A DNA stretch of 64,000 nucleotides. Source: Microglena sp. YARC (lineage: Eukaryota; Chlorophyta; Chlorophyceae; Chlamydomonadales; Chlamydomonadaceae). The position numbers and the translations under genes were made by a program. Below the pieces are notes generated by a model. That model searched no databases. It saw nothing but the letters and a program-made list of their open reading frames with translations, and was not told the DNA's origin. Below, piece after piece: positions 21,441-32,640 of this stretch. Within the stretch, counting starts at the first letter, position 1. The number at the start of each line of letters is the position of its first letter. The stretch spans positions 36,470,863 through 36,534,862 of the forward strand of contig CM039463.1 in NCBI GenBank assembly GCA_022414725.1, written 5' to 3'.

Positions 21441-24400
21441 GCATTTTTCGTGATGCTCAACGAGGCAATAAGTGGCGAAAAGAAAGAAGCAAAGCTCGAC
21501 CGAGGGACTCCCCAATATGCGGTGTTTTCAAAAAGAGATCCGTAAAAACACGAATGGCCATATACCCGGAGAACCGCCAGTTTAATCGGCGAAGAATATC
21601 TGCATACAAAATTAACTAGCATATAAATATTGGATAGGCGCAAGGGATGGAGAACCGAGACCAGTGTAAATGAGCAATCCCCAAGAATTGCCGCTGTAAA
21701 TGATATCGTCATCAGAAGCTACATACATTGCCACATGCTCATTTTGATGCTGCGTGCAGTGTAGAGACCAGATGTGTCATAAAGCAAACCGACGAAAGAC
21801 TATAACTACGAGGTAGGCAATAAGATAGAGATACCATCAGCACAAACGCAACTCTATTTGCTCATTGTGCATGGGCGGGCAGCGGGAGACCAAGGTAAGC
21901 GAATCCCCTGAGGTCAGATAGGCCGTAAGTACGGAGTGCGGAAGGAAAGCAGACGAGTACAGCGGGCAGTTGTCACCTGAGAGGCGCCATCTTGACCGTC
22001 ATCTTGATGGTGGCGGTGCAGTGGAGACCACGGAGCTGAGCGGCCGCGAGTCCCGTGAGCAGGACGGAATGAAGCGGGCGAGTATGGGCAATGGAGAGAA
22101 TGAACGCTAGCAGAGCGGATGCGAGACGAACCTCGGCCCATTGCGTCAATTGATGTGGCGAGTGCAGTTAAGCCGCCAGGGTGTAAGCAATCCCTGAGAA
22201 TATGATGCCGAGAGTATGGGCGAGGATATGATACGAGCGGCATCAACATCATCACCATATGCCATATTGCATGCATGTTGAAGTGAGGCGCAGTAGCAGG
22301 GTAGACGGATGGCCAGCGGTGGCGGGAGTAAGAGAGAGAGCAGGAGAGGCAGTAGAGACCAGGCAGAGAGATATACGACAGAGTGAATAGCCGGGGGTGA
22401 TCAACAGGTAGATGCAGACGCGCAAATCAGAACGCGCGCACAGCTGCCGTGTACGGAGCTGACGCCGAAGACGGCGCGACAGCGACGCTTCTGGCCACTG
22501 ATGAGCGCATGCATTCGAGGTAAGGGGCGATAGGAGGACTGAGATAGAAGGGACGGAGCGACGCGCGAGGGTCAGTGAAAGCAGTCCCAGAAGGACTAAA
22601 GCCAGGTGTTACGATAAGAATAGATCCGACGAGACACTGCCATATCACCTACCACAGTGGTAGAGAAGTCGCTATTCAGTGTAAGGCGCGGTGTGCAAGT
22701 GAGTAGTACCAGGATCGGTGGTAAAACGGCAGATACCGGGAGAACTAAATAAGGTCCCAGTGCACACAATAACCTAACTCAGCTCATCAGCTCTATGCCA
22801 TGTGGCCTCATTTGAATGCGGAAGCTAACCCAAGTGTGTAAGCAATGCCATGAATAGTAGAATCCTGTAGGCCATAGAAATCTGCAAAGCTCATCACCAG
22901 TTGCCATGTAAGAGCTCAGGTTTGCGGTCAGAGCAATGGTGGTAGAGCCAAGATGTAGGAGCAATCCCGAGGAACTATGATGCCGTGGTATGGACAAATG
23001 AATACCATAAAGTCCAAAGCTCATCACTACTCTTGCCATAATCTGCAGGTCATCGGAGTGGATAGAACCAGGGTGTAAGATCCCGAGGACTAGATGATGC
23101 AGCAATGAATAACTCAATAAAATCTAGTCTCATCACCTTGCCATGCCATTTGATAGTGGGAAAGTGCAGAGAGCAGTGTTCCACGATCAAAACCCAAGAG
23201 CTATCCCAGTAGACATCGAGACGAGTTTAGTAGGCAAATGAGAATAATTACCTATCAAGGTCATAAACACCTTTGCCAGATCAGTGCCGAATATGATAGT
23301 GCAAGAGAACAAAAAGCAATCAGGAAGACAAAAGCAGCAAAAATCCGCCACAAGACAGTCATCACCGTTGATACTGCGTCCATTGATGATGAACGCCGTG
23401 CAGGTGCGTAAGATCCAGTGTACACAAGTTCCCTGAGGACTATGAACCGAGTAGGGCAAGGGATAACCATCAGCTCATCACCTTTATGCCAGTTGCCAGA
23501 TGTGGCGGGCAGGTGGGAGGACAGGTTAAGCAATCCCTGAGGACTAGAAATGCCGGTATAATCGATAACTCAAAGCACCTTGCCATTTCTCATTGATGGC
23601 GTGCAAGGGAGACCCAGGTGTAAGCATCCCGAGGACTAAAGCGTGAGTGGGCAATGCGAACACACATCAGCTAGGTCACCGCGTGTCATTGCTCACATAA
23701 GAGTGGCGGTGCATGAAAGTACACCGCTACATCTCCTGACGGACTATGATAGCCGGGTAGCATTGAGACTACTCTCACTTCACACCTGCAGATTTGACAC
23801 GATATTGATGGCGGCAGGTAATTAAAAAACCAGGTAAAACATCCTGAGGACTGATGATCCCCAGCGGTGTAAAAAAACACAATCTCACATAGAGAACCGG
23901 AGGACATTTGCACCAATTAGATTGTGGCGGGCAAACCAGGTTTAGCATAAGGCCCCTGAGGACTAGTTAAGAAGCAGGTATTAGTTGCCAATGATAATTC
24001 TCAACCAAACAGCGACCACAAACCGACATTGCTTTGCATAGAGAGTGGCGAAGGCAAAGGTAAGAAATTCACCAGTGGTTAAGCAGATTCCTGAGGACTA
24101 TGAATCGATACACACAGAGACAGAATCGCCGAATCAAAGCGTTATCGACCCTTTGCTATTAAGGCTCTGTTTGATAGTGGCGGTCCCGCGGTAAGATCTA
24201 CCAGAGTGAAGCATCCTGAGGGACTATGCAGCCCGTGCCTAGGCAAAGAGATCTCATTGTCAGTCATGTCACCTTGCCATTGCTCATTTGATGTGGCGGT
24301 GCAGGTGGTAGAGACAGGTGTAAGCAATCCTGAGGACGTATGATGCCACTGTAGTGGCAATGATAAGCACATCAGCTTATCGACGTTTGCCATCTCTCAT

Positions 24401-25011
24401 TTTGATGGGCGGTGCGCAGGTGGGAGAGCCAGAGTGTAAGAGCAATCGCTGCAGGACATGATGCCGCTTATGGCAAAAGGAACATCTCATCAGCTACACT
24501 TTAGCCATTTGCCTCATTTCTGATGTGCGCGGGTGCACGTGGTAGAACCATGTTAAGCAAGCATCACCCTGGGGACTAACTGCCGTTAGCCGAGACTGCT
24601 CAATCATCCTACCACTTCCCCGTCGCCACTATTCTGAGACCCGGGTCAGGGTAATAAGACAACAAGTGCGAGCAAGGAACTGGAGCCCAGAGACACACAC
24701 TGCCAGTATAAAATAATGCCATAATCCAGTCTCCTGTATGCCCACGTTTCCAAAAATTAGCCAAACCATCGGCATAGGAGGTGGCGCGCAAGTGTAGAGA
24801 GGGGCACAGCTCCGCCCTGGGACTATGCGCCGTGTATGCCAATGTTCCAATCATGATCAAACTGAATGGCAGCATGGTATTGGCAAACGCAGGTATGAGA
24901 AGAGCTGCGAAACAGAGAAACGCCCTGGGGAACTAGGCTCGCATGTATGGCCGATGATAACTCGCATGCAGGCGATCCACTTTGCCCGTTCTCATTTTAT
25001 GGGTGGTGCAG
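21441..25011 (+). repeat. Second terminal-exon acceptor array, very noisy
   Basis: About 30 units related to the array at 16.0-19.25 kb, in the same order and with the same longer variant units near the end, but with a much higher density of random A/G insertions and deletions. Consistent with uncorrected long-read sequence of the same locus or a second allele. Confidence 0.8.
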
Positions 25012-25290
25012 GTAAGTAGAAGAAGCCACAAGCTCGACCTGGGGACTAATGCGCGTGTACGCGAGTTCACAGATTCGAAAGAGATGAATGGAGGGCGAAA
25101 TATCACGGGTCCCAACGTGAGGCAAAAGTCTTTAGCGACACGCATAGGGGAAAAAAGCTGCAAAAAACCAAGGAAAGAAAGAATGGATAGACATGGGGTG
25201 CAAGCTAGTGAGGGCCAGAAGTAATTCGGGACAATTCCGAGGTAGCATTATCCAATACTGTGGAGGGAGGTCTTGGCCCATGGCGACTCA
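25012..25290 (+). pseudogene. UXE terminal exon and 3' flank, copy 2 (noisy)
   Basis: CACAAGCTCGACCTGGGGAC and GGAGGGCGAAAT are followed by the 3' flank (AATACTGTGGAGGGAGGTCT). This parallels 40,888-41,160 and 19,251-19,497 but is too indel-rich to translate. Confidence 0.7.
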
Positions 25291-26012
25291 TTGGCAATCG
25301 TCTCATTTCTCGGTGTACACGGTCTAGTGTTGCCGTCGTACTTGTTGGTAAGAAGACACCCCTGGCGAGCCAATAGCACGAATGTGACTCTTTGGTTTAG
25401 CATGTTGTTCAGCCAGAAATATGAGGCCAACTACTCACCAGTCTAGTACCCCCCGACTTAACCCCCTTGTATTTAAAAAGACACCCCCCAAAAAGACCAC
25501 GGTTTGAATGAAAGCCCCCGTAAAGAGACTCACAGAAAATCAGCCGGAGCACACGAAAGGATTAGACAATCAAAGACGCCCAAGTGATTGTATGTTAGCC
25601 GAGAAGAAATGTAAACGAAATAACATCAAATCGAGGCATTGGGCTGCTCGAAGGGCCACACCTAATAGAGTTACACAACATGCACATAACGCAAATGCAT
25701 TCAAGCTTCCAGCTTGGCATACTAATTTTCAAGTTGTTTGCATTGAGCAAGTCATAATTATTCAATCGCAACCACTCATCATTCACCACTCGTGGGGACC
25801 TTGCCGTCATCACCCACTTCCACTTAATACACAGTCATTACCGTATCACTCCACTTCTACATCATCTTCAACCATTCCACTTCTACACCGTCATCACCCA
25901 CTTCCACTTCACATCATCTCGACCTAGCGTCCACCTGTGCCAAACACCACAGTGTACCGGGATAGGTCACACCCGTTGTGGGTGCCCCGACATCCACGAT
26001 GGCCACTGTCAT
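25291..26012. other. UXE 3' flank, noisy duplicate of 41,160-42,000
   Basis: ATTTCTCGGTGTACAC, GACACCCCTGGCGAGCCAAT, TTCAAGCTTCCAGCTTGGCA and CATCACCCACTTCCACTT recur in the same order at 41,175-41,850. No gene recognised. The transition to cleaner sequence occurs by 27.1 kb. Confidence 0.7.
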
Positions 26013-27190
26013 CTACTTTGAAGTCTTTGCCCAGGGTGTCGACCGCATCATCGAGCAGGCAGAACCTGCGTCCAGCCAGGATCCGGGGGAGCGTCGACAG
26101 CCAAATATGCGCATCAAGCATCCTGCGTCCAGACTCCGGGGGGGTGTCGACAGTATGCACATCGAGCATGTCCTGCGTCCAGACTCCGGGGGGCATCGAC
26201 TGTGGTGCGCATCGACCATCTTGCGTCCAGACTCCGGCGGGGGGCGTCGACAGTATGGCAGCGCATCGAGCATCCTGCGTCCAGACCTAGCCGGGGGGCT
26301 CGACCACACTATGCGCAACCGAGCATCTGCGGAGACTCGAGGGGGCGTCAGCAGTATGCGCATCCGCGAGCACAAACCATGCGTCCAGGGACTCCGGGGG
26401 GGCGTCGACAGTATGCGCATCAAGCATCCTGCGTCCAGCCTCCGGGGGAGCGTCGACAGTATGCGCATCAAGCATCCTGCGTCCAGCCTCCGGGGGAGCG
26501 TCGACCACAGTATGCGCATCAAGCATCCTGCGTCCTGAAACTCCGGGGCGTCGACCACCAGTATGCGCATCGAGCAATCCTGCGTCCAGACTCCGGCTGG
26601 GGGCGTCGACAGTATGCGCATCAAGCATCCTGCGTCCAGACTCCGGGGGGGCGTCGACCACAGTATGCGCATCGAGCATCCTGCGTCCAGACACCGGGGG
26701 GGCGTCGACAGTATGCGCATCGAGCATCCTGCGTCCAGACTCCGGGGGGGCGTCGACAGTATGCGCATCAAGCATCCTGCGTCCAGCCTCCGGGGGAGCG
26801 TCGACCACAGTATGGCATCGACGAGCATCCTGCGTCCAGGACTTCCGGGGGGGCGTCGACAGTATGCGCATGGTCGAGCATCCTGCGTCCAGACTCCGGG
26901 GGAAGTCGACAGTAATGCGCATCGAGCATCCTGCGTCCAGGACTCCGGGGGGGCGTCGACAATATGCGCATCGAGCATCCTGCGTCCAGACTCCGGGGGG
27001 GCGTCGACAGTATGCGCATCGAGCATCCTGCGTCCAGACTCCGGGGGGCGTCGACAGTATGCGCATGCAAGCATCCTGCGTCCAGCCGCCACCGCCACTA
27101 GAGCAGTAATGGATTCAATAGCGCTCTTCTTCTTATCAGCCAAGGCTTTAGCAGCGTCAACCTTCTCACTCACACGGTCCATGACACTTC
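26013..27190 (-). CDS. Repeat exon of secreted repeat protein, copy A (16-residue repeats)
   Basis: Reading down from acceptor CAACAG the exon opens (G)SVMDRVSEKVDAAKALADKK, KSAIESITALVAVAAG, then about 20 repeats of RRMLDAHTVDAPPESG. Copy B starts identically. I do not recognise the family. The first part is Ala/Lys-rich and probably helical. The 48-bp unit keeps several frames open on both strands, so the open reading frame is weak evidence by itself. The stronger evidence is the shared start, acceptor and phase in copies A, B and C. Units here differ by 1-3-base indels, unlike the clean copy B, so true length and frame are uncertain. Confidence 0.5.
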
Positions 27191-27560
27191 CTGTTGGATT
27201 GGATTTGTTGGGTTGGGATTGGTTGTTGGGTTGCATTGGCATTGTTACATGCTGGGTTGGATTGGGTTGTTACATGGGCTTTTGGGTGTTGTTGGGTTGG
27301 ATTGGATTGTTACAAGAATTTTGGCGAGGATTATATTATCAACCATCACCAGTCCGTGTCATGGTATCTGATTGTTTGAGCACTTCAATAATTGAGATCT
27401 TGGGTGGACTAGATTGTTACATGATATTTGTTGGTGAGGATATATATTGGCAACCAACATCGGTGTTGTCAACGGTATTAGATTGTTTGAATAATTGAGA
27501 TCTTGGGTGGATTGGATTGGATTGTTACATGGTTTTTCAGCCAACTCTGGGCATCTTGCA
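27191..27560 (-). other. Copy A intron with TTGGATTG-rich repeats
   Basis: On the plus strand GGATTGGATTGTTACATGG units recur every 80-120 bp, followed by TATATTATCAACCA-like blocks. Same intron as 32,996-33,540 and 45,274-45,660. No exon seen. Confidence 0.65.
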
Positions 27561-27804
27561 ATAGCAGCCTAGTGCCCTAGTTTTGCACGATGCCGCCAGG
27601 TTCAAGTGAGGTGGAAGATGCAATGATGGTGATGAAGTTGAGGATGTTGGTACATGCCTCTGCAGTAACATTATACTTGGGCACGATGCCTCCCGGTCTA
27701 ACTGGGTTGACAGATGCGGTGGTGGGAATATGGAGGAGGAGCAGAAAGAGGACTGGTAGCCTGTTCACTGACAGCCTGCTGGTTTAAGATGCCACCAGGT
27801 CCAA
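27561..27804 (-). repeat. Triplicated micro-exon block, copy A
   Basis: Three units contain a GxPGGI-type sequence on the minus strand: 27,780-27,804 (TTGGACCTGGTGGCATCTTA...), one near 27,685-27,710 (VRPGGIV) and one near 27,588-27,610 (LEPGGIV). The first, nearest the signal-peptide exon, has a CCAG acceptor and would read V-GPGGI in the phase set by exon 1. Its donor is GC (CCA/GCAGGC) instead of GT. Confidence 0.5.
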
Positions 27805-27935
27805 CTGGATTCAAATATTACAACAATCATCAATTCATCATCGTCATCATCATCATTACCACCATCATCAAGAGTTCGCCAAAGAATCGATGTCACTAAG
27901 TATGAGACAGAGGACCTGAGCAGTTTTTGACCTAC

Positions 27936-28011
27936 CCTTCATCATGAGACCTGCATCGACCGAGGCGACTAGTAGTAGAAGCACGGGCACCAAATATGTT
28001 GGAGAAGTCAT
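27936..28011 (-). CDS. Signal-peptide exon of secreted repeat protein, copy A
   Basis: ATG at 28,011 in context CTACAATGA starts MTSPTYLVPVLLLLVASVDA then GLMMK plus one base, followed by donor GTAGGT. It is 25 residues with a polar start, a hydrophobic core VPVLLLLVA and a likely signal-peptidase site after VDA. Exon length (76 bp), start, donor and phase are identical in copies B and C, which supports a real gene. Function unknown. Confidence 0.68.
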
Positions 28012-28029
28012 TGTAGATTCTGCGGGGTG

Positions 28030-28200
28030 AAAGCATGGCACGGGGGAAAGGCAGTTGGAGCTTCTGTCTGAGGGAAAGGTGGGATGAACTTGAAAAGTTC
28101 GAATCGCTAGCATAATTTAAATGTTAGTTTATATTCTACTGGTTTGAATAACTCGCATTATTTTACTGTTAGTTTATATTCTACCGGTTTTGTTGCTTCT
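28030..28200 (-). promoter_or_regulatory. Upstream region of copy A, tandem 65-bp repeats
   Basis: GGAAAGGTGGGxTGAACTT, AAGTTxGAATxxCTxGCATxA and TTTACTGTTAGTTTATATTC recur in tandem upstream of the start codon (two units here, three in B and C). Position just 5' of the gene makes a promoter or 5' UTR role possible. No TATA box or start site was confirmed. Confidence 0.35.
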
Positions 28201-28427
28201 TGCAAGTATTGAGAGGGCTGCACATTTGGGGGCAGCCGGGTAGTTGTTTTGGCAGGGCCTGGGGTGACAATTATTTTCTATCTAAGTGCGCCTTAACTTT
28301 TGTAGAAGTGGCAACGTCATTCGAACTGAATCCTCGGTGTCGCTGGTTTGTGTTGGGAGACTCACCTCCTGGGATGAAAATACTTTTGCAACTAAAGAAG
28401 AAGAAAAGGAAAAGGATTACTGGCCGA
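28201..28427. other. Duplicated-block sequence upstream of copy A
   Basis: Shared with 35,755-35,965 and in part with 46,385-46,620: GGCTGCACATTTGGGGGCAG and CTGAATCCTCGG. It includes the element also found inverted at 13,330-13,440. No gene recognised. Confidence 0.6.
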
Positions 28428-28637
28428 CAGGGTTGTTCAGGAGGACCTCGGCGTCCCGAGACGGAACCAATTTTACAGCCTGCGTCCTGGGACGCAACCG
28501 ACCCTCAACCGACCCATAACCGACCCGTAGCCCGTGTCCTGCGACGCAACGGACCCTCCCCACGTTGCGTTTCGGGACGCAACGGACCCTCCAACGTTGC
28601 GTCTGCGACGCAGGATGCAGCGTCCTGAACAAACCTG
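28428..28637. mobile_element. hAT-like MITE, 210 bp, with 8-bp target duplication
   Basis: The ends CAGGGTTGTTCAGGA and (reverse complement) CAGGTTTGTTCAGGA form 15-bp terminal inverted repeats with one mismatch. Flanks are CTGGCCGA and CTGGCCGT, an 8-bp duplication with one difference. Copy C (about 46,610) has the uninterrupted ACTGGCCTTACGAAT site. The interior holds three or four GACGCAACGGACCCTCC-like units and no ORF. CAGGG ends and 8-bp duplications are typical of hAT elements. Mobilisation would need a transposase from elsewhere. Confidence 0.78.
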
Positions 28638-28835
28638 CTGGCCGTACGAATAATCGCATGAATGAAAATCCCTTCATAAAGAAATATATCTGAACAGGAT
28701 TAATGTGTTTACTAAATGACGGTGTTTTCACTCGAAATTATGTAATTATAATATCCGTGCTGCAAGAAAGCAAGCGACAAGTCCAAAGGATCAAAGGTTT
28801 ATTTCCACGAACTTAACGAACTTGAACTTCGTAAC
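28638..28835. other. Block A, AT-rich segment
   Basis: Aligns with 36,914-37,110 and 46,665-46,870 (CTGAACAGGATT, TTTTCACTCGAAATxATGTA, CCGTGCTGCAAGAAAGCAAG). No coding content recognised. Confidence 0.5.
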
Positions 28836-28937
28836 ATGGCTCCAGCCAGCAATTTGGCTGCTCGCCGTCGCGACTTTATTTTCAGGGTGCCCCCTGAAGC
28901 CCCGTCAACAAAGAAAATCGGCGGTGGTTTTTCTTGA
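28836..28937 (+). CDS. Conserved 33-codon ORF in block A
   Basis: MAPASNLAARRRDFIFRVPP then EAPSTKKIGGGFS, stop. Copy B (37,115-37,216) keeps start, stop and 29 of 33 residues. In block C the frame is broken by indels. I do not recognise it. It may be an exon or a transposon remnant rather than a free-standing gene. Confidence 0.3.
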   Translation: MAPASNLAARRRDFIFRVPPEAPSTKKIGGGFS

Positions 28938-29064
28938 GCTCATAGTTTCGAGGACTGCAGAACTTGTCCTAGGTTGTGAGTTTAGAAACCACTAAAAATG
29001 AATTTTAAAACCTACAAACGGCAGTCCATTCAATGATTAGCTTACGCATCCTAATGTATGTAAG
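28938..29064. other. Block A spacer
   Basis: GAGGACTGCAGAACTTGTCC and CAGTCCATTCAATGATTAGC, shared with blocks B and C. No function seen. Confidence 0.5.
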
Positions 29065-29145
29065 TCAAACTCCAGGGGTAGGCCAATTAGGCTAAAGGGA
29101 GTTGCCCATTCTTGATAAATTAGGAAGGGCAAAAAGGAAAAGGCA
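29065..29145 (+). mobile_element. GGGGTAGGCC-family dispersed element in block A
   Basis: CCAGGGGTAGGCCAATTAGG then CTAAAGGGAGTTGCCCATTC. Also in block B (37,345) and C (47,130). Same family as 1729-1907. Confidence 0.5.
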
Positions 29146-29322
29146 TTGATGAATGCAGTAGCCCGATCGTACTACTGTTCTGTCGGATTGATAACTGATA
29201 GTCGCCTCCGCCAGATATATACGTATCCGATGTATATAACCCGGGATGAGGATCGATGAGACATCTATCTCTGTGCACCTTTTCCTAATCATGCTGATTG
29301 GTCTAGTGGCCTCTTACAATGA
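29146..29322. mobile_element. ~175-bp insertion unique to block A
   Basis: Blocks B and C run straight from the GGCATTGAT or equivalent sequence to TAAGCCCCxxACAATATTTG. Block A has an extra segment from about 29,150 to 29,320. A short ATGAA direct repeat flanks it, too short to be sure of a target duplication. No ends recognised. Confidence 0.45.
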
Positions 29323-31005
29323 ACTAAGCCCCAGACAATATTTGTATCCTATAAGAGCAGCCTAGCCAATTTTTTATACAGAGGATTTTCGCCTCAAGCA
29401 AAGAGTGGGTCTTCGCGTGCTAGCCCTAGGCTCGATACGAAGCTCTGGGGAGCTTTGGATTGAACTGTGATTGGGTTGAGTAGCCTTGTCCGCAGCACAG
29501 GACTGGATGAACAGGATTTGGGCGAACGACTAATGGTTTGGATTGATTGATTAAATGGCCTCTGAGCCTCGGGCATTATGGAATCAATAAAGAAGCGCAA
29601 CTAATTGACTCCGTATCCATGGTTTAGATTGACTGATTTATTGTCTCAATGCCTCGATCATTATGGAATGAATTAATAAGCGCAACTACCGGTATTTGAC
29701 TCCGTACCCGAACTGATACGTCACAGTAGCGAGACGGTTGGAGATGCACCGGTGTATCATACCCACCTTCAGCGCTTCTTAACAACGCAGTGCAGATGCG
29801 GCACTCCACGAGTTGGGCTTGCGATTTCAAAATAATGCGGTGGATAAAAATCGTTACACGAGGGCTTCAATTTAAAGCACCGTTGACTGTCTTACCAACC
29901 AGGGCATAGTCAGCAGCCCCCCTTTTTTTTACCTGACGTTCCAGTGGGGCGCCAATCAACGTGGGTTGGCGCTTCAGGGAGCCAGTGAAATCATAGTGTG
30001 AAGGTGTCATTCTCGACCCTTCCGGCATCGAGATGGGCTGTGATAGGAAGTGCGGGTATTTTGATCTGGGTATTCTCACTTGAAGTTGCCAACCCACCTA
30101 AAAACAGATTGGCCTCAAAACTACGAGTGATTCGGCAGGGCTAATGAAGACATACCCTCACTACGGTGATTAAAAAGTGGAAATTGACAAGACGCAGCAA
30201 CCGTGGAAATATGGACCGTGGAAATATCATGAAGTCTGTGCTTAATGCGGTTGTGGTTGTGTTGAAGTGTGTACGTAAGATACAGTCCAGAGGTAGTCTA
30301 AGCAGGCTAAAGGTACTTGCTCAAACAGGCTGCCCCCCTCAACCTCACTCCTCGTAATAAGGCGTACTATTCATTTATAATGGGCGCCTGGAGACGCGTT
30401 CCGACTGAAATAACGAGAGGTTTAAAGGGAAATTGTTGTAATTGATTTTAATTTTATGTTGTGTTTTAAGTTAAATTCAATCTAATCAAATCGAATTGCG
30501 TTTACGTGAATTGGATGCATTTTACTGATTTGAATTTTATGAATTTGAATTGGTTTGAATTTAATTAACTTTGATGTACTTGTATTGTATCGAATCGATG
30601 GATGGATGGGTCGAACGTGGATTGATGTCTCCACGGGTCTAACCGACGTTGGATTTATCGTGTGTGAACGCACTAACGTCATGTAGCTGAACGTGTGGAC
30701 GGGTGTTACCGTTGCCAGATCGAACGTGGATTAACGTCTGGACGGGTGTAACCGTCGTTCGGTTGGATTTATCGTGAGTGGACGCACTATCGTTGCGTGG
30801 CTGAACGTGTCAACGGGTAAACCCGTCGTCGGATCGAACGTGGATTAACGTCTGACCGGGTCGAACGTGGATTAATGTGCGGGGCCACGGAGGATGGAGG
30901 GGCGGTAACCAGGAAAGGAGTGAGAGGGATACCGGTCAAAAGTGACGTATGTATTTAGCCGCGAATTGTTGACCGACCGACCTATCGACCGCAGGTGCCG
31001 TGGGC
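29323..31005. other. Block A, remainder: no gene recognised
   Basis: Matches 37,430-39,095 almost base for base and partly 47,210-48,150 and 54,145-54,540. It contains AT-rich sequence at 30,420-30,590 and, at 30,600-30,890, about 2.5 tandem units of 110 bp with TCGAACGTGGATTAACGTCT and ACGGGTxxAACCGTCG (short palindromes). Short open frames here look fortuitous. Confidence 0.55.
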
Positions 31006-31332
31006 TCACTCAACCGACTGCGGGGCTAGCTCGACAAAAACGGAGCCTCCGCTCCTCGTTGTTCGACGGCAGCCTTTATATATTTTGTCAATATCCTTCT
31101 GCAACTTCTTCTTCTCCCGTCTTCGTCTCCCATGTTTCCCATTCTTAGTTTCGATCCAGGCAGGGCAGTTTACTTCCAAGCAGCAGTACTTCTTCCCACA
31201 CTCCTCCATGGAGAAATCACAAATCCTCAGCAGCGATCCCGAATCTTGCCCTACAGCCAGCCAAACCTTTATGGCAACGCCCACCCTTCCTTCACGACAT
31301 TGAGGAAGGCAGCGTAGCTTAGCTTGCAACAT
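31006..31332 (-). CDS. Conserved basic ORF, block A copy
   Basis: 108 codons. The core reads EGRVGVAIKVWLAVG, LLRICDFSMEECGKKYCCLE, VNCPAWIETKNGKHGRRRRE then KKKLQKDI. Block B has the same frame open (39,316-39,762), with an in-frame size change in the Lys-rich stretch and mostly single-residue replacements. Several Cys and a strongly basic run are notable. Family not recognised. The opposite strand is also open in both copies, so strand choice is uncertain. It could be an exon of a longer gene. Confidence 0.35.
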   Translation of the reverse strand: MLQAKLRCLPQCREGRVGVAIKVWLAVGQDSGSLLRICDFSMEECGKKYCCLEVNCPAWIETKNGKHGRRRREKKKLQKDIDKIYKGCRRTTRSGGSVFVELAPQSVE

Positions 31333-31334
31333 GC

Positions 31335-31883
31335 ATGCCAGGAAAATTCAGAAATTGCGACCTCAACAAACAGTCAGCATGGCTGGTGTTTGATGAAGAG
31401 TCTCCCTTAGCATCAGCAGAGCTGCCCCCCATCAGATTCGCTAGCATGTATAAGAAAGAGGTGAAGGCATGTACGGTGGAGCTGCTGCTTGCCTCCACCC
31501 CATGCATGGCCACACCCGCCGAGGAGGATACCTCTGGCTTGTCCTTCATGGGTATCAGATCGCTGAAAGCTTGCATGGCGAGGGGTGAGTGGTGGCCGCT
31601 ATCATCCATAATACAACATGCATGCATGGCGAGGGGTGAGTGGTGGCCGCTATCATCCATAATACAACATGCATGCATGGCGAGGGGTGAGTGGTGGCCG
31701 CTATCATCCATAATACAACATGCATGCATGGCGAGGGGTGAGTGGTGGCCGCTATCATCCATAATACAACATGCATGCATGCATGCGTTTTTTGTGGCTG
31801 CAGCCGCTTCATTCTTTTGCGCGGTGCCACAGCAGGTGTGTGTGTGTGTGTGTGTATCATTGCTGGGATTCGCTATTTGGTAG
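31335..31883 (+). CDS. ORF with 17-residue repeats (ACMARGEWWPLSSIIQH)
   Basis: MPGKFRNCDLNKQSAWLVFD opens a 182-codon frame that runs into four 51-bp repeats. Block B has the same region with one repeat unit and a broken frame (39,680-39,970). Each unit contains GGGGTGAGTGG, a good splice donor, so this looks like an exon end with an amplified donor rather than a repeat protein. Product unknown. Confidence 0.3.
   Translation: MPGKFRNCDLNKQSAWLVFDEESPLASAELPPIRFASMYKKEVKACTVELLLASTPCMATPAEEDTSGLSFMGIRSLKACMARGEWWPLSSIIQHACMARGEWWPLSSIIQHACMARGEWWPLSSIIQHACMARGEWWPLSSIIQHACMHAFFVAAAASFFCAVPQQVCVCVCVSLLGFAIW
31573..31790 (+). repeat. 51-bp tandem repeat, four units
   Basis: GCATGGCGAGGGGTGAGTGG starts at 31,573, 31,624, 31,675 and 31,726, exactly 51 bp apart and near-identical. 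Only one unit is present in block B (39,919). Confidence 0.95.
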
Positions 31884-32640
31884 TAGTTAGCATGCATGCA
31901 TAGTCTGGTTGTACGCGTGCTTGCACGAATTCATAGTCTGGTTTAGTCGGTTAGTTTTTTTGCCGTGCCATTTCATTTTTGAGTTTGTCTATCAGTGTGA
32001 GTGTGTTTTTTCCTTCTTGTTTATTTGCCTCGCGCAGCGGAACTTTTTGTGGGCACTCATGTACCATGTACTCTTCTTCTTCTTCTTCTTCTTCTTCTTC
32101 TTCTTCTTCTTCTTCTTCTTCATAGTCGGTAGCATAGACACTATGCACTAATCGGTATGCTCTTTACATAGAGTGAAGATAACTGTCAAGCATGAAGGCT
32201 TGAACTATAGAGGAGATCGAAGGTGGTGGCAGGCAGTAAACAAGGTACTTCATGGTAAGGCACGAGGCCATAGCTAGCATCGGCACTTATGCAGCAGGCG
32301 GTACTGAGCCCAGTAGGGTCTCAGACCTGTGAGCTCTTTGCCACTCAAAAGGCGACGGATAAGTCGCACTAACATCTTCTGCCTCTACTTCAGGAGTCCA
32401 GGTTAGACAATCTTGTCAGGTATGCGTGTATGTTACAACAGGGGTTTCAATTTCAATTTCAATTTCAATTACAACAGGGGTACGCCATATAGGCTTAAGG
32501 GACTTGCCCGACCGAAATAGGAGGGGATTAAAAAGAAATAGCTTTGACGAACTGAACCTTTTCATAGCCCCCTGGAAAGCCACCAGTTTCCTCTGCTATC
32601 TGATTTCTCCTCAGTGCCAGGGGCATGATTATCAAGTATC
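31884..32640. other. Spacer between blocks A and B
   Basis: (CTT)n at 32,073-32,120. 32,150-32,410 is unique sequence with no recognised gene. At 32,440-32,500 an (AATTTC)n tract abuts a GGGGTACGCCATATAGGC copy of the dispersed family. The repeat exon of copy B begins near 32,640. Confidence 0.6.
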
